Below are positions 47,701-60,449 of a stretch of DNA of 64,000 bases, in pieces. The first letter of the stretch is position 1; each line of letters begins with the position of its first letter. The stretch lies in contig QEYB01001315.1 of assembly GCA_017562135.1 (NCBI GenBank), forward strand, positions 38,804 to 102,803. Direction: 5' to 3'. This DNA comes from Dipylidium caninum (lineage: Eukaryota > Platyhelminthes > Cestoda > Cyclophyllidea > Dipylidiidae). A model generated the notes under the pieces. It did not search any database. It saw only the letters and a program-made list of their open reading frames with translations, and was not told the origin of the DNA. The translations under genes and the position numbers were made by a program.

Positions 47701-49319
47701 GCTTGGAGTCCTATTGCAGTGAAGCTTATGTCACACAAGAGAAAAAAATTCACGAAAACAAACAATTGACATTGCTCAATTGGTACGGCGCAATATTACT
47801 GCATGAAAATTAACTTCTATACAATGCGAAATTTTACCACATCCTCCATCTTCGTTCAGTATTTCTGCGAACGATTACCACCTTCCTCGTATTTACGAAA
47901 TATTTCGAGATATAAAAATGAAGTAGCCAAAATGATATTACATCAGACTGTGAATCGGCATTAATTCAAAATGGAGCATAAGACCTGTCCACTTGTAGGC
48001 GTAGTTTCATTGATGACAATGTGATGTATTTCGACCGATTATAACAACTAATATGAAATAATGCGCTTTTGCTTCCTGGCTATATTAAGCGTCCGCTCCT
48101 TAGTTTCCAACATGAGACAACAAAGGAGTTAAAGCATATTCACATACTGAAATATTCTATTTGTTTGAGGTCCGTTTCACCGAACAACGTCTTTCTTCCT
48201 CCTTCCTGGGTGACAATTTTGAGGTTTGAGCGTTACCACAGCTTTCTCACGTCCAATTCCCGAGTGATGAATAGATATGAGATAACTGCCTTTCATGATT
48301 CCAATTCAAGGCTCGAGTGTTCTGCCATTCCTGATGACACAACCTTCAGTAATTTCATTTAGGCATTCTTTTCTCTCGTCTTGCTTTCCTAATAAAATTT
48401 ATGCACAATTTTCCATTTAGCCGTGTAGGTCTCGCGTAATTCGCTGATGACTGATGTCTTTTATCTCAGCTAATCAGTCCGCCGGCAGTAATTCATTCGT
48501 TAATATTTGCTGCGAATGATAAGGCCGATTATCTCGGTTATCTTAGTTACTAACATAAATTTATAGAGGTTGATCAAGCGCCTTCCTATTGGGAGTGGGA
48601 ATTGATATTGGCTTCGTCCGCATCGAAGTACTGAGTACGAGTGGAGGGCTGGATAGTCTTACGGAAAGGCACGAAGGGAAGCTTATTTTTCACACCAGGT
48701 GATTTTAGTAATTTGGAATATGCAGTCGAGGAAGTGAACGAGCTTGCTGAGGCTGCGAGCCATTTGTTGGATGGTTCACATCAGCGAAAGCCCCAAAAAT
48801 AGACATTTAAGTGCGCAATCTGACGATTGGACTGCTAAAATTCATGTTTCACATAAGTAAAATCTTTTATTTTATAGTTAAACTGTCCTATTCTAGTCTC
48901 TTCCACTCTATTTCTCAGTTTCTCAATTCTTGCTAGTGAATTAGTCCACAGATTTAAAATCTCATATAAATATCACAACCAAGTAGAGAATTGATCTTAC
49001 TTGTAGAATAAAGAAACTTCATGCTTCAATACTTAGGTGAGGTGGTGAATCTTACACGTTGTTCTCGGCTATTCTTCATTTTGCAACGGGAATGAGGTCT
49101 TGGAGATTCTCTTTTAAAATTCCTCTCAATTTACATTTGCTTCATACTCCATTTGAATTTCAGCCTTAACTTAACTAAATGAAAACGACAATTAGCCATT
49201 ATTCACCTCTTGCTGATGAAAGTCAAGTGTACGTATCAGACACATGTTGCAGAAGATTCACATGAAATCTGTATGATAAATTGAATGCTTGACATTTTGG
49301 GATGGAATCTACCTCCCTT
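44701..49319. other. long AT-richer stretch without an assignable gene
   Basis: The longest frame from an ATG is 46011-46337 (+, 108 codons). It has no motif, no second copy and a hydrophobic but irregular start. Minus frame 47341-47015 is similar. I see no exon-like piece with matching splice sites. Confidence 0.4.
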
Positions 49320-51060
49320 TCCTCCCTAAATCATGTAAATTTGTGGCCTGTTTCGTCTCAGTAACACTGCCTCCGAAAGCCTTATCGGCATTGATGGAGG
49401 CGTTGATAGCCTTCACGAGGTCCAACTAACTAGCGTTGGAGTCACCTCATTTATGGCCACAAGAGGAAGGGTAGAAGGAGCCCGGATAAGCTTTTAAATA
49501 TAGAAGAAATGAGGCGCTTCTAAAAATCGACCATCTCAACCAAATATAACAATATTTCTTCTTTTAATTAACCCATCGATGATTACGTTATGGTACTCTT
49601 CCAACACAAAGGAATCCTACTATACTCGGTTACGTAGAACTATAGGTGTTGCCATCATCAACTGATATTTGTATTGTCTTAACATCGGAAACTCTCATCA
49701 TTCAGTAGAATAGCTCAAGGAGGGAATGTGGGCTAGCCTCTACCCTTTTCATTGAGAATTTAACCATGCTTACGTTAGCCATCATTGACACAACACCCTT
49801 AACACTTGTGTCGCCAGAGGCTTCATGGAATTCCACCTTCGAAGACTGAGACAACGCACATGGACTTTTACGGTAAATCTATTTCTCCGTGGAATTAATC
49901 TGCCTCTCACCACGATAATTGGCCGGGTAGCGCTTCCTCTGCTCCACGCACCAACACCGTTTTGTGCCGATATGTTTAGCGTGGTTCGAGAGAAGTAAGT
50001 ACTCGTGGTTATTTCACCATGATGCTCTTCGCTTACTGTGGGTAGATCAGGGTTCGATCTCCCCGAAGACGACTTTAAGACACACACAAATTCTCGACTA
50101 TTTTTAGTCGAGACTCTGGAATCAATGGTCCGACTAAGCGTATTTGGTGTTATTACTTGTAGCACTTCTTGACCCTTTTTCAAAAATATGCGCCAAATGC
50201 TCCAAATTACATTCCTTCATTTGTGTGAATGCTGTGTTATCATGTAGCGAAGTCCCAAGACCCAATACAGCTCCACCCTCGTCATGCAATTGCGAAAACT
50301 ATTCACAAACCTCCGATCCCCCACTCCTCTCTCTGTTTAAAAGCCATAGTCTAACTTAATCGGTTCTATAAAGAGATTGCATTGGCATCCAAACCAAACG
50401 TCCTCGTTCCGACATGGGAAATGCGTAATCTTAGGACTGACGATTCTTGCCGCATTCTCCCAATGCGAAAGCTTTTAAATACGTGAGCCTGAACCGGTGG
50501 TCCCGATGAAGGCACGTTACCCTAACAATCCCGTGCTGGTGTAAGCGCTACTTCCTTCCTTTCCTTTGACAAAATTTATGCAATGGAGGACCACGAGTCA
50601 GGATAGCGCTGTGCTCCATAATTGAACATAAGAAAGAAAGGCGTTACGTTAACCAGAGTTTCACATTTCCATACCACATAATCAATTGCTTCCACGCGAG
50701 CCAATGAAAGGATGTCTCACCTACTCTTGTGTATACTCCTCAATTCTTACCTTCCATTGATTCTCATCCTCCATCCACTAGGTTCACCGTGCTCTCCTTT
50801 CTCGCATCATCATATCTGATTTGTCATCTTCTTTATTGCCTTCTTTTCTCCACCCGCCCCCTACCAATTTTTTCCCAATTTCCAATCCATCTTTACATCA
50901 CTTCTGTAAACAATTTGAGCTCATCATGTCAGAATGAGTTGCTTTGTCCATACACACTCACGCATAATTTTCCTATTGCTCACCATTTACACATTGGGCT
51001 ATTGACAGTGCCACATCAATTCTATCGTAGCACATGCACTGCTGAATTGTAGGAATTATT
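49320..51060. repeat. dispersed repeat R1, copy c, most complete
   Basis: This is the only copy in which both halves of R1 lie together: the part matching 835-1130 and 37740-38110 is followed directly by the part matching 2390-3170 and 40190-41215. A 133-codon minus frame (50183-49782) lies in the centre. Its counterparts at 2.5-2.8 and 40.2-40.4 kb are weakly similar in protein but not collinearly open. The family is unidentified. Confidence 0.65.
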
Positions 51061-52599
51061 GCCTATTTCCTCCCCTACCCCCACCCATTGTTTCTTACGT
51101 ATTCGTGACATGGCACAGTTGGAGGAGAGTGACTAGTACTTTGGCTTGAGGCTTCGTGTATTAAGAGGAAGCGGACTTCTGCAGTGAACATTAAAACTTA
51201 TCAAACAGGGGGGTGCTATCCGGGGGAAGTGGAGGATGCGAACGATACATCAGTAAGTGAAGGCGACTACGACCAAACCCTTCCCCGTGTGGGATACAGA
51301 CCAGGAAATGAGGAATTGCAAGACTCGAGATAATTCCTAATGTTGTCCATGTCTCCCCTTTTTAGTCTCTAATTTTTATCGCCATTGCTCAGTCTTTCTT
51401 AAATCTGACGCTTTGACATGAGCAATTGATGAATTCTTTACTACCCTTCCTCTCCATTTATTGTCCCAAAATGGTGTTACATCTCACAAATATGCAGATG
51501 TATGTGCCATGTCCAATTCCTCTAATTTGTGAGAATGTGATTAGGCAGAAGGTAAGTAAGTAAGAAAGAAAGTAAAAATCCTGCTACTAAATGAGCGACA
51601 GAGAACAAGGCGGACCATTACGAGACCATGATGATGAAATCCCAGTCGGAGTCGTCAGATGGACGCTAACGCTCACCTCCGCAAGCCATAACACTGCAAA
51701 ATATCTGCCGCACACAGCCGCATAATCCTTCCGCCATCTATTTCTCAAGCACCCAGACTCTTCCACACGTCTGAGCATGCGCGGTACCGGCGTAAATTCT
51801 GCTTGTTAGCAGTACATCTCCACTGTAAGTGCAGATGCTCTTGAACCGATGGTCTCAATAATGCCATTTCACTTTCTCTCCAGTCAAGTAGAGAGTCAGT
51901 GACATAATGTAAACTTGGTACTTGGAATGAGACCGATTCCTCACTTGCCTTCGTTGCGAGAGTAATATTATGGAAACCTGCCTCACCAGATGATACATTG
52001 TCTTTTGTTAACGCTACATGGCTCCTCAGCCTGAGCATAATCCCAAAATGAGTGTTTCTCAAATCTTCTCATTGTTATGACGTGAGGGAAAGAAGAGAAA
52101 TGATTAAGTATGCAGACGAAAGTCTATTTTTTGCCGGGTGCCCACAATATCTTCCTTCCCCTTTATCATCAATAAAGCACACACCAGTCGAAAAGACTTA
52201 CAACTGGTGTTAACTATGTTTCAAATGCGTGGCAGAGCTATATTTGATTTTCAAGTTACTCGTCGCCTGGATCGCAAACAAAGTTTCCTTGCTTCGTACT
52301 CTTGCAGAAGAACTTGTGTCATCTCTGCCTCATTTCCCTCTCAAATAACACCTGGCATAACCCATAATGTAGCTTGCGTTATACTCATGGTATATCGGTA
52401 CAGATGTGAGACGTATTGAGCAATTAAAATTAAAATGAGAACAGCCATATTCGGAAGGAAATATACCGATTTAAAAGAGACCCAAAAAGTGCTTCAGGCT
52501 CTACTTTTAGCGCTGAGAGACGCATTTCAGAACGATTTCTCTTGATGTTCAAGTGCGCAAGCACTACCACGTGCGTCCATGCTCCACCCCAGAACTTCT
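51061..52599. other. no gene recognised
   Basis: Frames at 51745-52062 (-, 105 codons) and 52138-52419 (+, 93 codons) show no motif or partner. Confidence 0.4.
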
Positions 52600-52860
52600 G
52601 GCCATTTGTTAACTTCCGCGAGGCTTCGTTGCAATAATATCGTGCATTGGGGCGGCTGAAACTGTCACGAGGTTTGCATTGATGTTAAATATGTGCGTAA
52701 ATTCTCTTGCGAGGCAGTGTTTTAGCGCATGTTTAACGTATATGTTGTCACCATTCCTTCTACCGCCACAATAAATTTTCTATTTGCACAATTTTCCCAA
52801 TCTTCACCGATAGCAACACTGATTCTGCGGCAACCATCCAACGAGAGCTTAGCTGATTAT
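52600..52860. repeat. dispersed repeat R6, copy b
   Basis: This is the partner of 14650-14930: ATCTTCACCGATAGCAACACTGA and a GCAATAATATCGTGCATTG type block lie at the same spacing. Confidence 0.5.
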
Positions 52861-55800
52861 TCTTCCAGCTCGTTGGACTTACTGGGGAGAGGGAGAGAGG
52901 GGACAGCCGTTTCCAACACCACTCTACTCACTGTAAGAGAGAAGTGCAGAATACGAATATGTATGTTGAAAAGCGCATGGAATTCGTTGAGGAGAGACCT
53001 CGCTTGCCAATTGTAGACCAGGCGAGTGATGAACGCGCATTCAAGTGACATGACTACTTCTGATATCAGTGTTTCTGTCAGAAGAGCGGAGAGGATAAAT
53101 TAAGCCTTGCGGTGGCGGAGAAAAGAGCACAAGTATGCATGGCCAAACCCACACACGAAAATGGTTAGGAGAGAGGGATACTGTGATGGAGGTAGAGGAA
53201 GTGGGTAAGGATAGGGTTAGCGAGCACCCAGACCTGTTGGCAGGCTTGACCTCATTGAATGAGGCTGATAGCAGCTTCGATACCTGTGCCCATACCTACC
53301 ACCAAGTGGTACCAACAGCATGACACGTAATTGTTGCAGCCATCGAGGCCCATCTCTCCAATTTTGCGTATCGTCAGTAACGTTGTCAACAAGCTTTGTG
53401 AGAGGGATTAAGTCTCCACTTCTGTAGCTTGATGTTTCTCCACGGTACCGCAGATTGAAGAAAACATTTACCTCGTCTATACGTCACACCGGATGCGACT
53501 TATTGTTCAGTGTTCAACCGTCCACGCCAACCTCACTGCTCCCCTTCTCTACAACAGGATTGTTGATTAAAAGCAGTCGAAGAATGCACTGCGATAAGGT
53601 AATTTCAGCTTGACGCCGTGTGTGTACGTAAGGATTGAATCAGCCTCTTATTTTCTGCTTCATCATTGCTGCGCTATGAAGGTATTGTATTTTTGCCCTT
53701 CAGCCATGAAATCCCCATTTCGCAGTAGATCACAAAGTAACTTTTCTATCATACAGTTCGCTGAATCCTGATAGCCTTCAGATGGAATTGCTATTGGCAT
53801 GCACATCATATTGGGATGGGAAAGGCTGGCAAGAAGTGGAGGCCGGCCCTCTAATCACATTCATGACTGCCTCATTATTCGATACCTTCTTTAATTCTCA
53901 CTGTCTGAACGACTTATTGTACATCGGTGACATCTGTCCACCTTCAGTCATTCCCTACTTACGCACAAGTACTTCGGTTCACATAAACTTTGAAATGTTT
54001 TCCGTAATGATCACTAATAGAGTGAAGGGACTCATATTTTTCTCCTCATAGTAACGGGATGATCTCTCATCAGCGTTGTGGAGGAGAAAACGCGTGGACT
54101 CGACGTCTCGCGAGAGCTAAAGAAGGAAGAACGATTTATGACACGTTCAGGAACGCCTTTCATTGCCCGTATGCACCTAAATCAACTTTTGTTCCTTTCG
54201 AGAGAATCACAAGATCTTGTCCATGCAACGCCCGCTTAAAGTGAAGTGACTCCGTTCTCTTACCTCAGCATTCAATGTGTTCTTGGAAAGAAAGTGACTG
54301 GAATGAACTGAATATATGGAAATAGAGGCGGGTATGTGGAGTTGAGGTCTCTACGAGATAATAAGGAAGGATTTGATTGAATGGCGGGAAGGAATGGGAG
54401 TTGGCGCTCGACGTCACGTAACATGAGGGGGTAGACTAAGTGGATGTTGGCTAAATCATAGTGCAAGGAGGCGTTTAGTGACAGACAGAAATTGTAAAGG
54501 AATTAGGGGAAAAGACTTACTATATTTACTGCAGCAGAAAAGAGGGAAGCATTTGTGATATGCGGATGTTGTTGTTATTTGGGAGGAACATTATGGTGAA
54601 CGAGGGTGATCGAGGGTGATCGAGAACACTCATCGCCTGATGGCGTGGACTAACTACGTGTAATGACTTGCCAATGTTAAAGAGAGTAAGATGAAGGAGA
54701 AATCCTATTGAGGGGTAGAAATTTGATGTGTCGAGGTATAATGGAGAATCTATACACGTGTTTTGCACGTTTCTGTGTTGACAACTCTAAGAGTGCATCC
54801 ACTCTAATCAATCTCACTGCGAAGATGAGAATGGGGCGCCTGTCTTCAGCCGCCTATATCTAGGTACTAGTACTTATTGTTCCCGGAAATCCAATGCGCG
54901 TTTAACCCATTCGCTAACCATGTAAGTCTCTTTGCATGCGTCAGTGCATAATCCTGTGCCACTGAGGAGTATTTCATTACTTTCCCAACTTCCTTGTCAC
55001 ATGGACGTGTTCTAGCGCGGTCGTGTGCAGTTAAGAGGGGCCGTGGTCTCTGTCGTCGCTGCTTTAAGTATGTATCCATGGAAGAGGCCACGTCTCCTGC
55101 TCTTAGTTGCAGGACTACGCCTTCCTCCAAACGTTGCTTGTGCTACGAAACCGACAATAAGACAATCTTGTTATCCACTATGCCTGCTTTGGTCCGCCTT
55201 GTCTTCCCCGACTAGTTCGTATTTGACACCCCGAGACTATCTTATCTTAATCCTCATCTCCACTTAAGTCAAAGCTAATACCGACACATCCTGATGACAT
55301 TAGTGATAACAGCACCCGCATTAACGGGAACAAGCATTCCTTTCCCTTATTCTCCTCTACTTCGCCGCGAGTATCATCTTAATGATGTCTCTCTGTAGAT
55401 CGAGGCACCAAACACATGGATATGATACCAGCGCGCACGACATAAAGTCAGCTCCACTTCCAAATCAGAAATGAAGTCGGACACCTGGGCACCATTTATA
55501 CTCGCAACGGCATGAATGTACCAGCGTGATTTGTGGCTAGTGCCACTTAGAGGTTTCAGTTACTTCGATCCTACCAACTACGGAACTCTGGAGCGAAAAA
55601 GTGAAGAGCGCTAGACATAGCACCGTGGAATAACACGTATTTTCATCGGCAAGCTTCGCTTATTGCACTAGAAAGAGACGAAATTAAGTTTGCTCCTATC
55701 GGACACATGCAAATAGTAGGCTGTTGGTTTTGTGGATGCGGATGATACTGAAACCGAAAGTGCACGGAAACCTAATCGAAATTCTCTTTCTTCAACGGGG

Positions 55801-57299
55801 GAGGAATAAAGAAAGTAGAAAGCAAGGAAGACAGAGCGAGAGAGAAAGGAGATAGCAGGGTGAAGAGAGAGAGGGGAGATTGGCGTTGACCGAAAGCGAT
55901 CGCGTCAAACCACACGGTGTTTGTGCGGCCTAAATAGCCGCACAAACAAGGTAAATGAAGCCTGACACGTGGTTTGTGAATTTTAACAGGACGACGGGAG
56001 AGAAGTAGCAGGTGGTAAAGCAGATCGGTGAGAAGATGTGGGTGAGCAATGATTCGTGCGTCGAGTCCTCATCCGCGTGCATCGTCCGCTGGTGTAAAGA
56101 TGACTTGGTCGCCTGAAAATCCAAATTTCACGCAGTGATATTCTCATAAGCTTCAAATAAGCGAAGAGCGCACATATATATCTGGTTCCACTCCTACGTT
56201 ATTATTAAGGCTGTCGCCAGAGGAAAAGTTACTCCGGGGTAATATCGAGGGTGGAGAGAAACCCACGTGAGAATGAAGAGGAATGCGAGCAGGTGAATAT
56301 GTGGGGATGTGGGACATAGGGGAAGTAGGGAGGCGGTAAATAAAGTTAGGTGAGGCTAGAGGAGGTGAGGCGGAGAACGGAAGCTGTCATTTTACCGAGC
56401 AGATAATCAGTTGTCTTGTCTCACAGTGAGGCGCACGTTTGAGTAGGTGAGAAAATGGGTGGTCTGGGTGAGGCTTCTCAAAGCAACTTGATTAAGGCAC
56501 AAGGAGTGACGAGAGGGAACCGACTGGGAGAGGAACACTTCCAACGCCAACTCACGGTATCGACACTGGAGTCTGTGATTGCCCTTACAAGCGACTGTTC
56601 AGCTGACAGATGGACGCCTCTTCTGGAGGGGGTGTCACAGTGGTCGTACTACTGAGAGTCAGTGTTTCAAGAATCTACAAGCGTGGCATCCTAACCTTAT
56701 AGAACAGACATACAGGAGTGGAGAAGTGAGTAGTATGGATATAGTAGGCAGAAGCCTGCTTTTGAACGAAGCGTGCTCTTCTTGTGAACTGTTGGGGGCG
56801 CGCCTGATGTGTAGTGTGTTCAGTTCCCACTTTTCCTTATGTGACGCGAGCTCTGAGACCTCGTGATCAAATGCGGCTTCGTTAATCGAACGCGCTCTTT
56901 AATCTCTCGCCAGAAGCGTCGTATGTGATGGATGCAGTGGAAGGGGCATGACGCAGGTTTTCTTAACCAAGGGCCGAATAGAGAAACAAGGGTGAGAATG
57001 TGGTGTCACGAGGCTAGGAGTACGGACAAATGGATTGGGAAGGCAAGGTAGAGGTAAGTCGACTAACCTTGCATGAAGAGAGATAGAGTTCGTTGTAGGA
57101 GTGAAGCAATATATCAAGATTCTTTCGCTTGCGATGCAGAAGTCGGTAGACATGCCTTGAATGATATAAGTCCTATAACATGCGTCAGCTAGTCTCATCC
57201 TTTCTTGCTTCTTAGAAAGAGACGAGAGATAGGGGGGCCGCCTCGAAGGTGTACCAAATAACGCCGTCTCAGAGGAGATTCGGGTTTTGCTGAGGCTCT
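52861..57299. other. no gene recognised; hairpin at 55.93 kb, purine-rich tracts
   Basis: GA-rich runs occur at about 55800-55880 and 56220-56380. An 11-base tandem GATCGAGGGTG-type repetition lies near 54600. Frames are short and unassignable. Confidence 0.4.
55919..55947. repeat. perfect 11-bp inverted repeat with 7-base loop
   Basis: GTTTGTGCGGC, loop CTAAATA, then GCCGCACAAAC. The palindrome GCGATCGC lies about 20 bases upstream. No gene end or T-run is adjacent, so its role is unknown. Confidence 0.7.
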
Positions 57300-57560
57300 T
57301 CTACTTGTTAATCGTAGCCACCTCACCCTACGAATTCCTCACTTCGAGCTGACGTAGGCAGGAATGGTGGCAGCAGAGGCACTTCCACCTTCGTCTATGG
57401 AAAAATCCCTCGTACCTTCCAAACGCAGGTTTGACTAATGGGCATTTATTGCAGTGTTTGATGCGAGGGTTGAATGACAATAATGCTTGTTCGGTGTATC
57501 TCTTCGTTAGATCTTTCGAGACGACGTGGTATATGTCATCCTTTGGTATCTCTTCTCAAC
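57300..57560. repeat. dispersed repeat R5, copy b
   Basis: This is the partner of 12400-12690: TTAATCGTAGCCACCTCACC, GGTTGAATGACAATA and GGTATATGTCATCCT correspond in order. Confidence 0.55.
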
Positions 57561-59869
57561 TCGGCTTTAGAGAACTATGCTATCGACTTTCGTCTGTGTC
57601 AAAAATGTAACACATAAACAGGTGGGATGTGATCACATGTTCTGTAAATGTTATCACACCGTCTTTTGACCCATCTTTTGGGGCCTTTCTCCCCACCTCC
57701 ACGTATTTACGTGTTGGCAGTGAGCCGGTCACCTCCAAGTTCATCCAGCCACAGGCACTGATCACCGTTTCTGTCGACTGTTTAGACTAGGTGTAGTGGG
57801 CGAAACTTACCCCTACTAGAATGCAAAAGAATGCGTTGTCAACTTTCTCCCCCCTGTTGGCTTACACGTCCAGTCATTGGAGAGCACTTCAGGGCCCCAT
57901 AAATCTCGATAGTCCCGAGAGACCGCACCTGGACGTAAGAGGAATCAGGAGTTGTGCTCCACGACGAAGGCCTCCCGCAGTCACAAGCCTCTCTTTAGTC
58001 CTCATTTCTATCCTCATTTGGAACAGTCCAACATGCCATTGTCAGCTACCTACCGCTACTTCTTCCACCCTAAAATGCTTTTTCGTGATCCTTGTGATTC
58101 TTCAAGAGGACGTTAATTAGTTTCAGTTGTGTAAGTGGCTCTCAGTGAGCCTTGAAATGCCTTCTGCCTACGCGATTAGAATGCCTTAAGTACACACACA
58201 CACACGTTCCACATTTTGCCAGTGTTAATTGCGCGATTTTCTCAGTAAGTCGATGTGTAGCCATTGTCGTCGACTCCTTGTTTTCTACCGTGTATGAGCT
58301 CTGCCAGAGCCTGGCATACACTGATCTCTGATGATCAGAAATTCTCCTTCTACCAGTTGTTTGCATGGCGATAAAGGAGCCTGCAGACGATCGTAAATGC
58401 CTTACGTTGTACGGAGGGGATTTGGACGTGAGAAACAGTAGTTAGAATTCCTTTTCCCCTAAGGAATCTGAATAAAGAGACGAATATTTGCGCTGCGCTA
58501 CAAAGACAGATAACCTCACCTCACCCAGTTTCTAAGCGGATCGGACACTTCAATTCTCTTGGGGGTTACACCGCTAATTGGTCAATATTTTTTACGGCCA
58601 TGGACCAATGAACGGCATTTACTAACGTTAACCTTTACTTTCTCTTCTCACCACCCATCCACCTCCCTCACTGTTTTCGAGATTCTCACAAGAAAAGGTA
58701 ATTTCCTACTCTTCACACTGCGAATTTAATCAGTTCTGTGCTAGAGTATCTTAATCTGTCGAAAGGCTACCTTGATTGTGCTGTGACAGAAACATCCACA
58801 CCTCAATCATTACTTGGAAAAATCCATACTCAGAAAACCCGCGCAGCGCCCTAAGAGGTAAGTCATATCCTCCCCTTACTCCTAAAATAGAGTAACATCT
58901 CTCGATACCCCTGTGTTCTAACTCGACCTTCTCACCAAACGAAAGAAACCGTCGTGCTCGTAGGTAGGGTCACCCAACAGTCACCTCTGCCTGTCAAACT
59001 CCGCATTCATATGTTTTAATGAGTCAATTGGTGCGTAAAACACTTATGTTTAACTTCATGCCTGGCCAATTACCCCATCGATTCTGTACAGGTTCAAGTA
59101 GTCTTTGGCGCTCTAACTCCAAACATTCTTGCCCATATGTCTCAAGCAGAAGAAATAAGAGGCCTACATGTGTACAATTAACAGAGGAAATACTGAAAAT
59201 GCTTTCTAAGAATGCTGTATAGAGTGCGACGAAGGCAAATACTTGGTGCGGATCGTCCACCATCTGCCGTTGTAGCCCCAAAGCAGGGCGCATTGCACTC
59301 TACGAAAGGGTATTACATTCACCTGGCCCGCCGTCAGTGATGCTTCTCTCTGGCCAGACCATTTAGGAAGTGGACGGTCACTCCTAAGGAAAGGTTCGAG
59401 ACCCAGGCGCACCAGTCTTAAAATACACATTCTACTTTTGTTTAATCAAATGTAAGACCTTACTTCTAGGCTGTTGTGGGCACCACCTAAACGAAAGCTC
59501 ATCGAATCAAGTTGAACGGATATGACAGCGTCTTGCCGCCTGACTACGTGAGTGCCTATAAAACACCCTCATATTTGCCGTGTAAGCTATTACATTCATC
59601 ATCTGACGAACAAATTATGCGGAGAGATGATAGTGTTAATACTTTTGTTAGTTTTATGTTTACTGCCCAGATTGTGAAGATTTGTCAGGGAAATCGTGCT
59701 TTTGACAATGGTGAGAAACATTTAATATTGTAGTGATGATCACGATGGAGGACGCATCTTAACTCAGTTAAAAAGCACTTTTGGGAGGCATTTGAGATGC
59801 GTCTGCTTGATGTCTCTACAAAGTAAAGGGCAGAAAAAAAGGAAATAAGTCGACAATATGACAATTCAT
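57561..59869. other. no gene recognised; short CA run
   Basis: A (CA)7 run lies near 58191-58205. Frames of 60-99 codons (57821-58120 +, 59293-59024 -) have no motif. Confidence 0.4.
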
Positions 59870-60449
59870 CAGGTCACCACTGTCTTCCAAGGGGGCTGTA
59901 CTGTCACGGAGGTCCTGATAATCTCGCACTTGTGTAATTTATACGCTTCTGGACGTCAGGACAGTCTAAATTAATCGCTCTTTCACTTCACCCCATCGCG
60001 CCGGATCATTGGAGCACCGTAGTTGAACTCGATGGGCGAAATGCCGCCTTATTTGTGACATAAGGGAAAACATGGTCGAGTTCTTCAGATGAAGGTCTCA
60101 AGAGCGACTTGAAAAGAGGCTATTATTCCGAGGATCGGAGGCTTCGGCGATTTTAGCATTGGAGATGTGTGTTAACTTAGCGGGCAGAGAACTCGTAATC
60201 GGTTACTGCGTCTTCTCGTTTTTGAACATGCAGAATTCTATGCAAATGAGTTTTCATTTGCAACACTGTTTTATCCAACCAAATACAAGCAACCCACTAG
60301 ACTTCCAGTGATTTTTCGTTTTGCACTGGTGCTTTTTAGAAAGCACAACCTTATAAGTTACGAATGGAACGAGGAAAAGCTGCTAACTAAAACACGCTGC
60401 TATTCATTCGGAATACCCCAAACCGGCAATCTCCTCTGAAAAGTACAAG
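59870..60449. repeat. paralogous 5' flank shared with 23.45-24.16 kb
   Basis: This is the upstream flank of GT31 pseudogene B. It is collinear with the flank of copy A and of similar divergence to the exon itself. Confidence 0.7.

Noticed and set aside
49782..50183. 133-codon minus-strand frame as a functional gene
   Set aside because: It lies within dispersed repeat R1 and is interrupted or rearranged in the other two copies.
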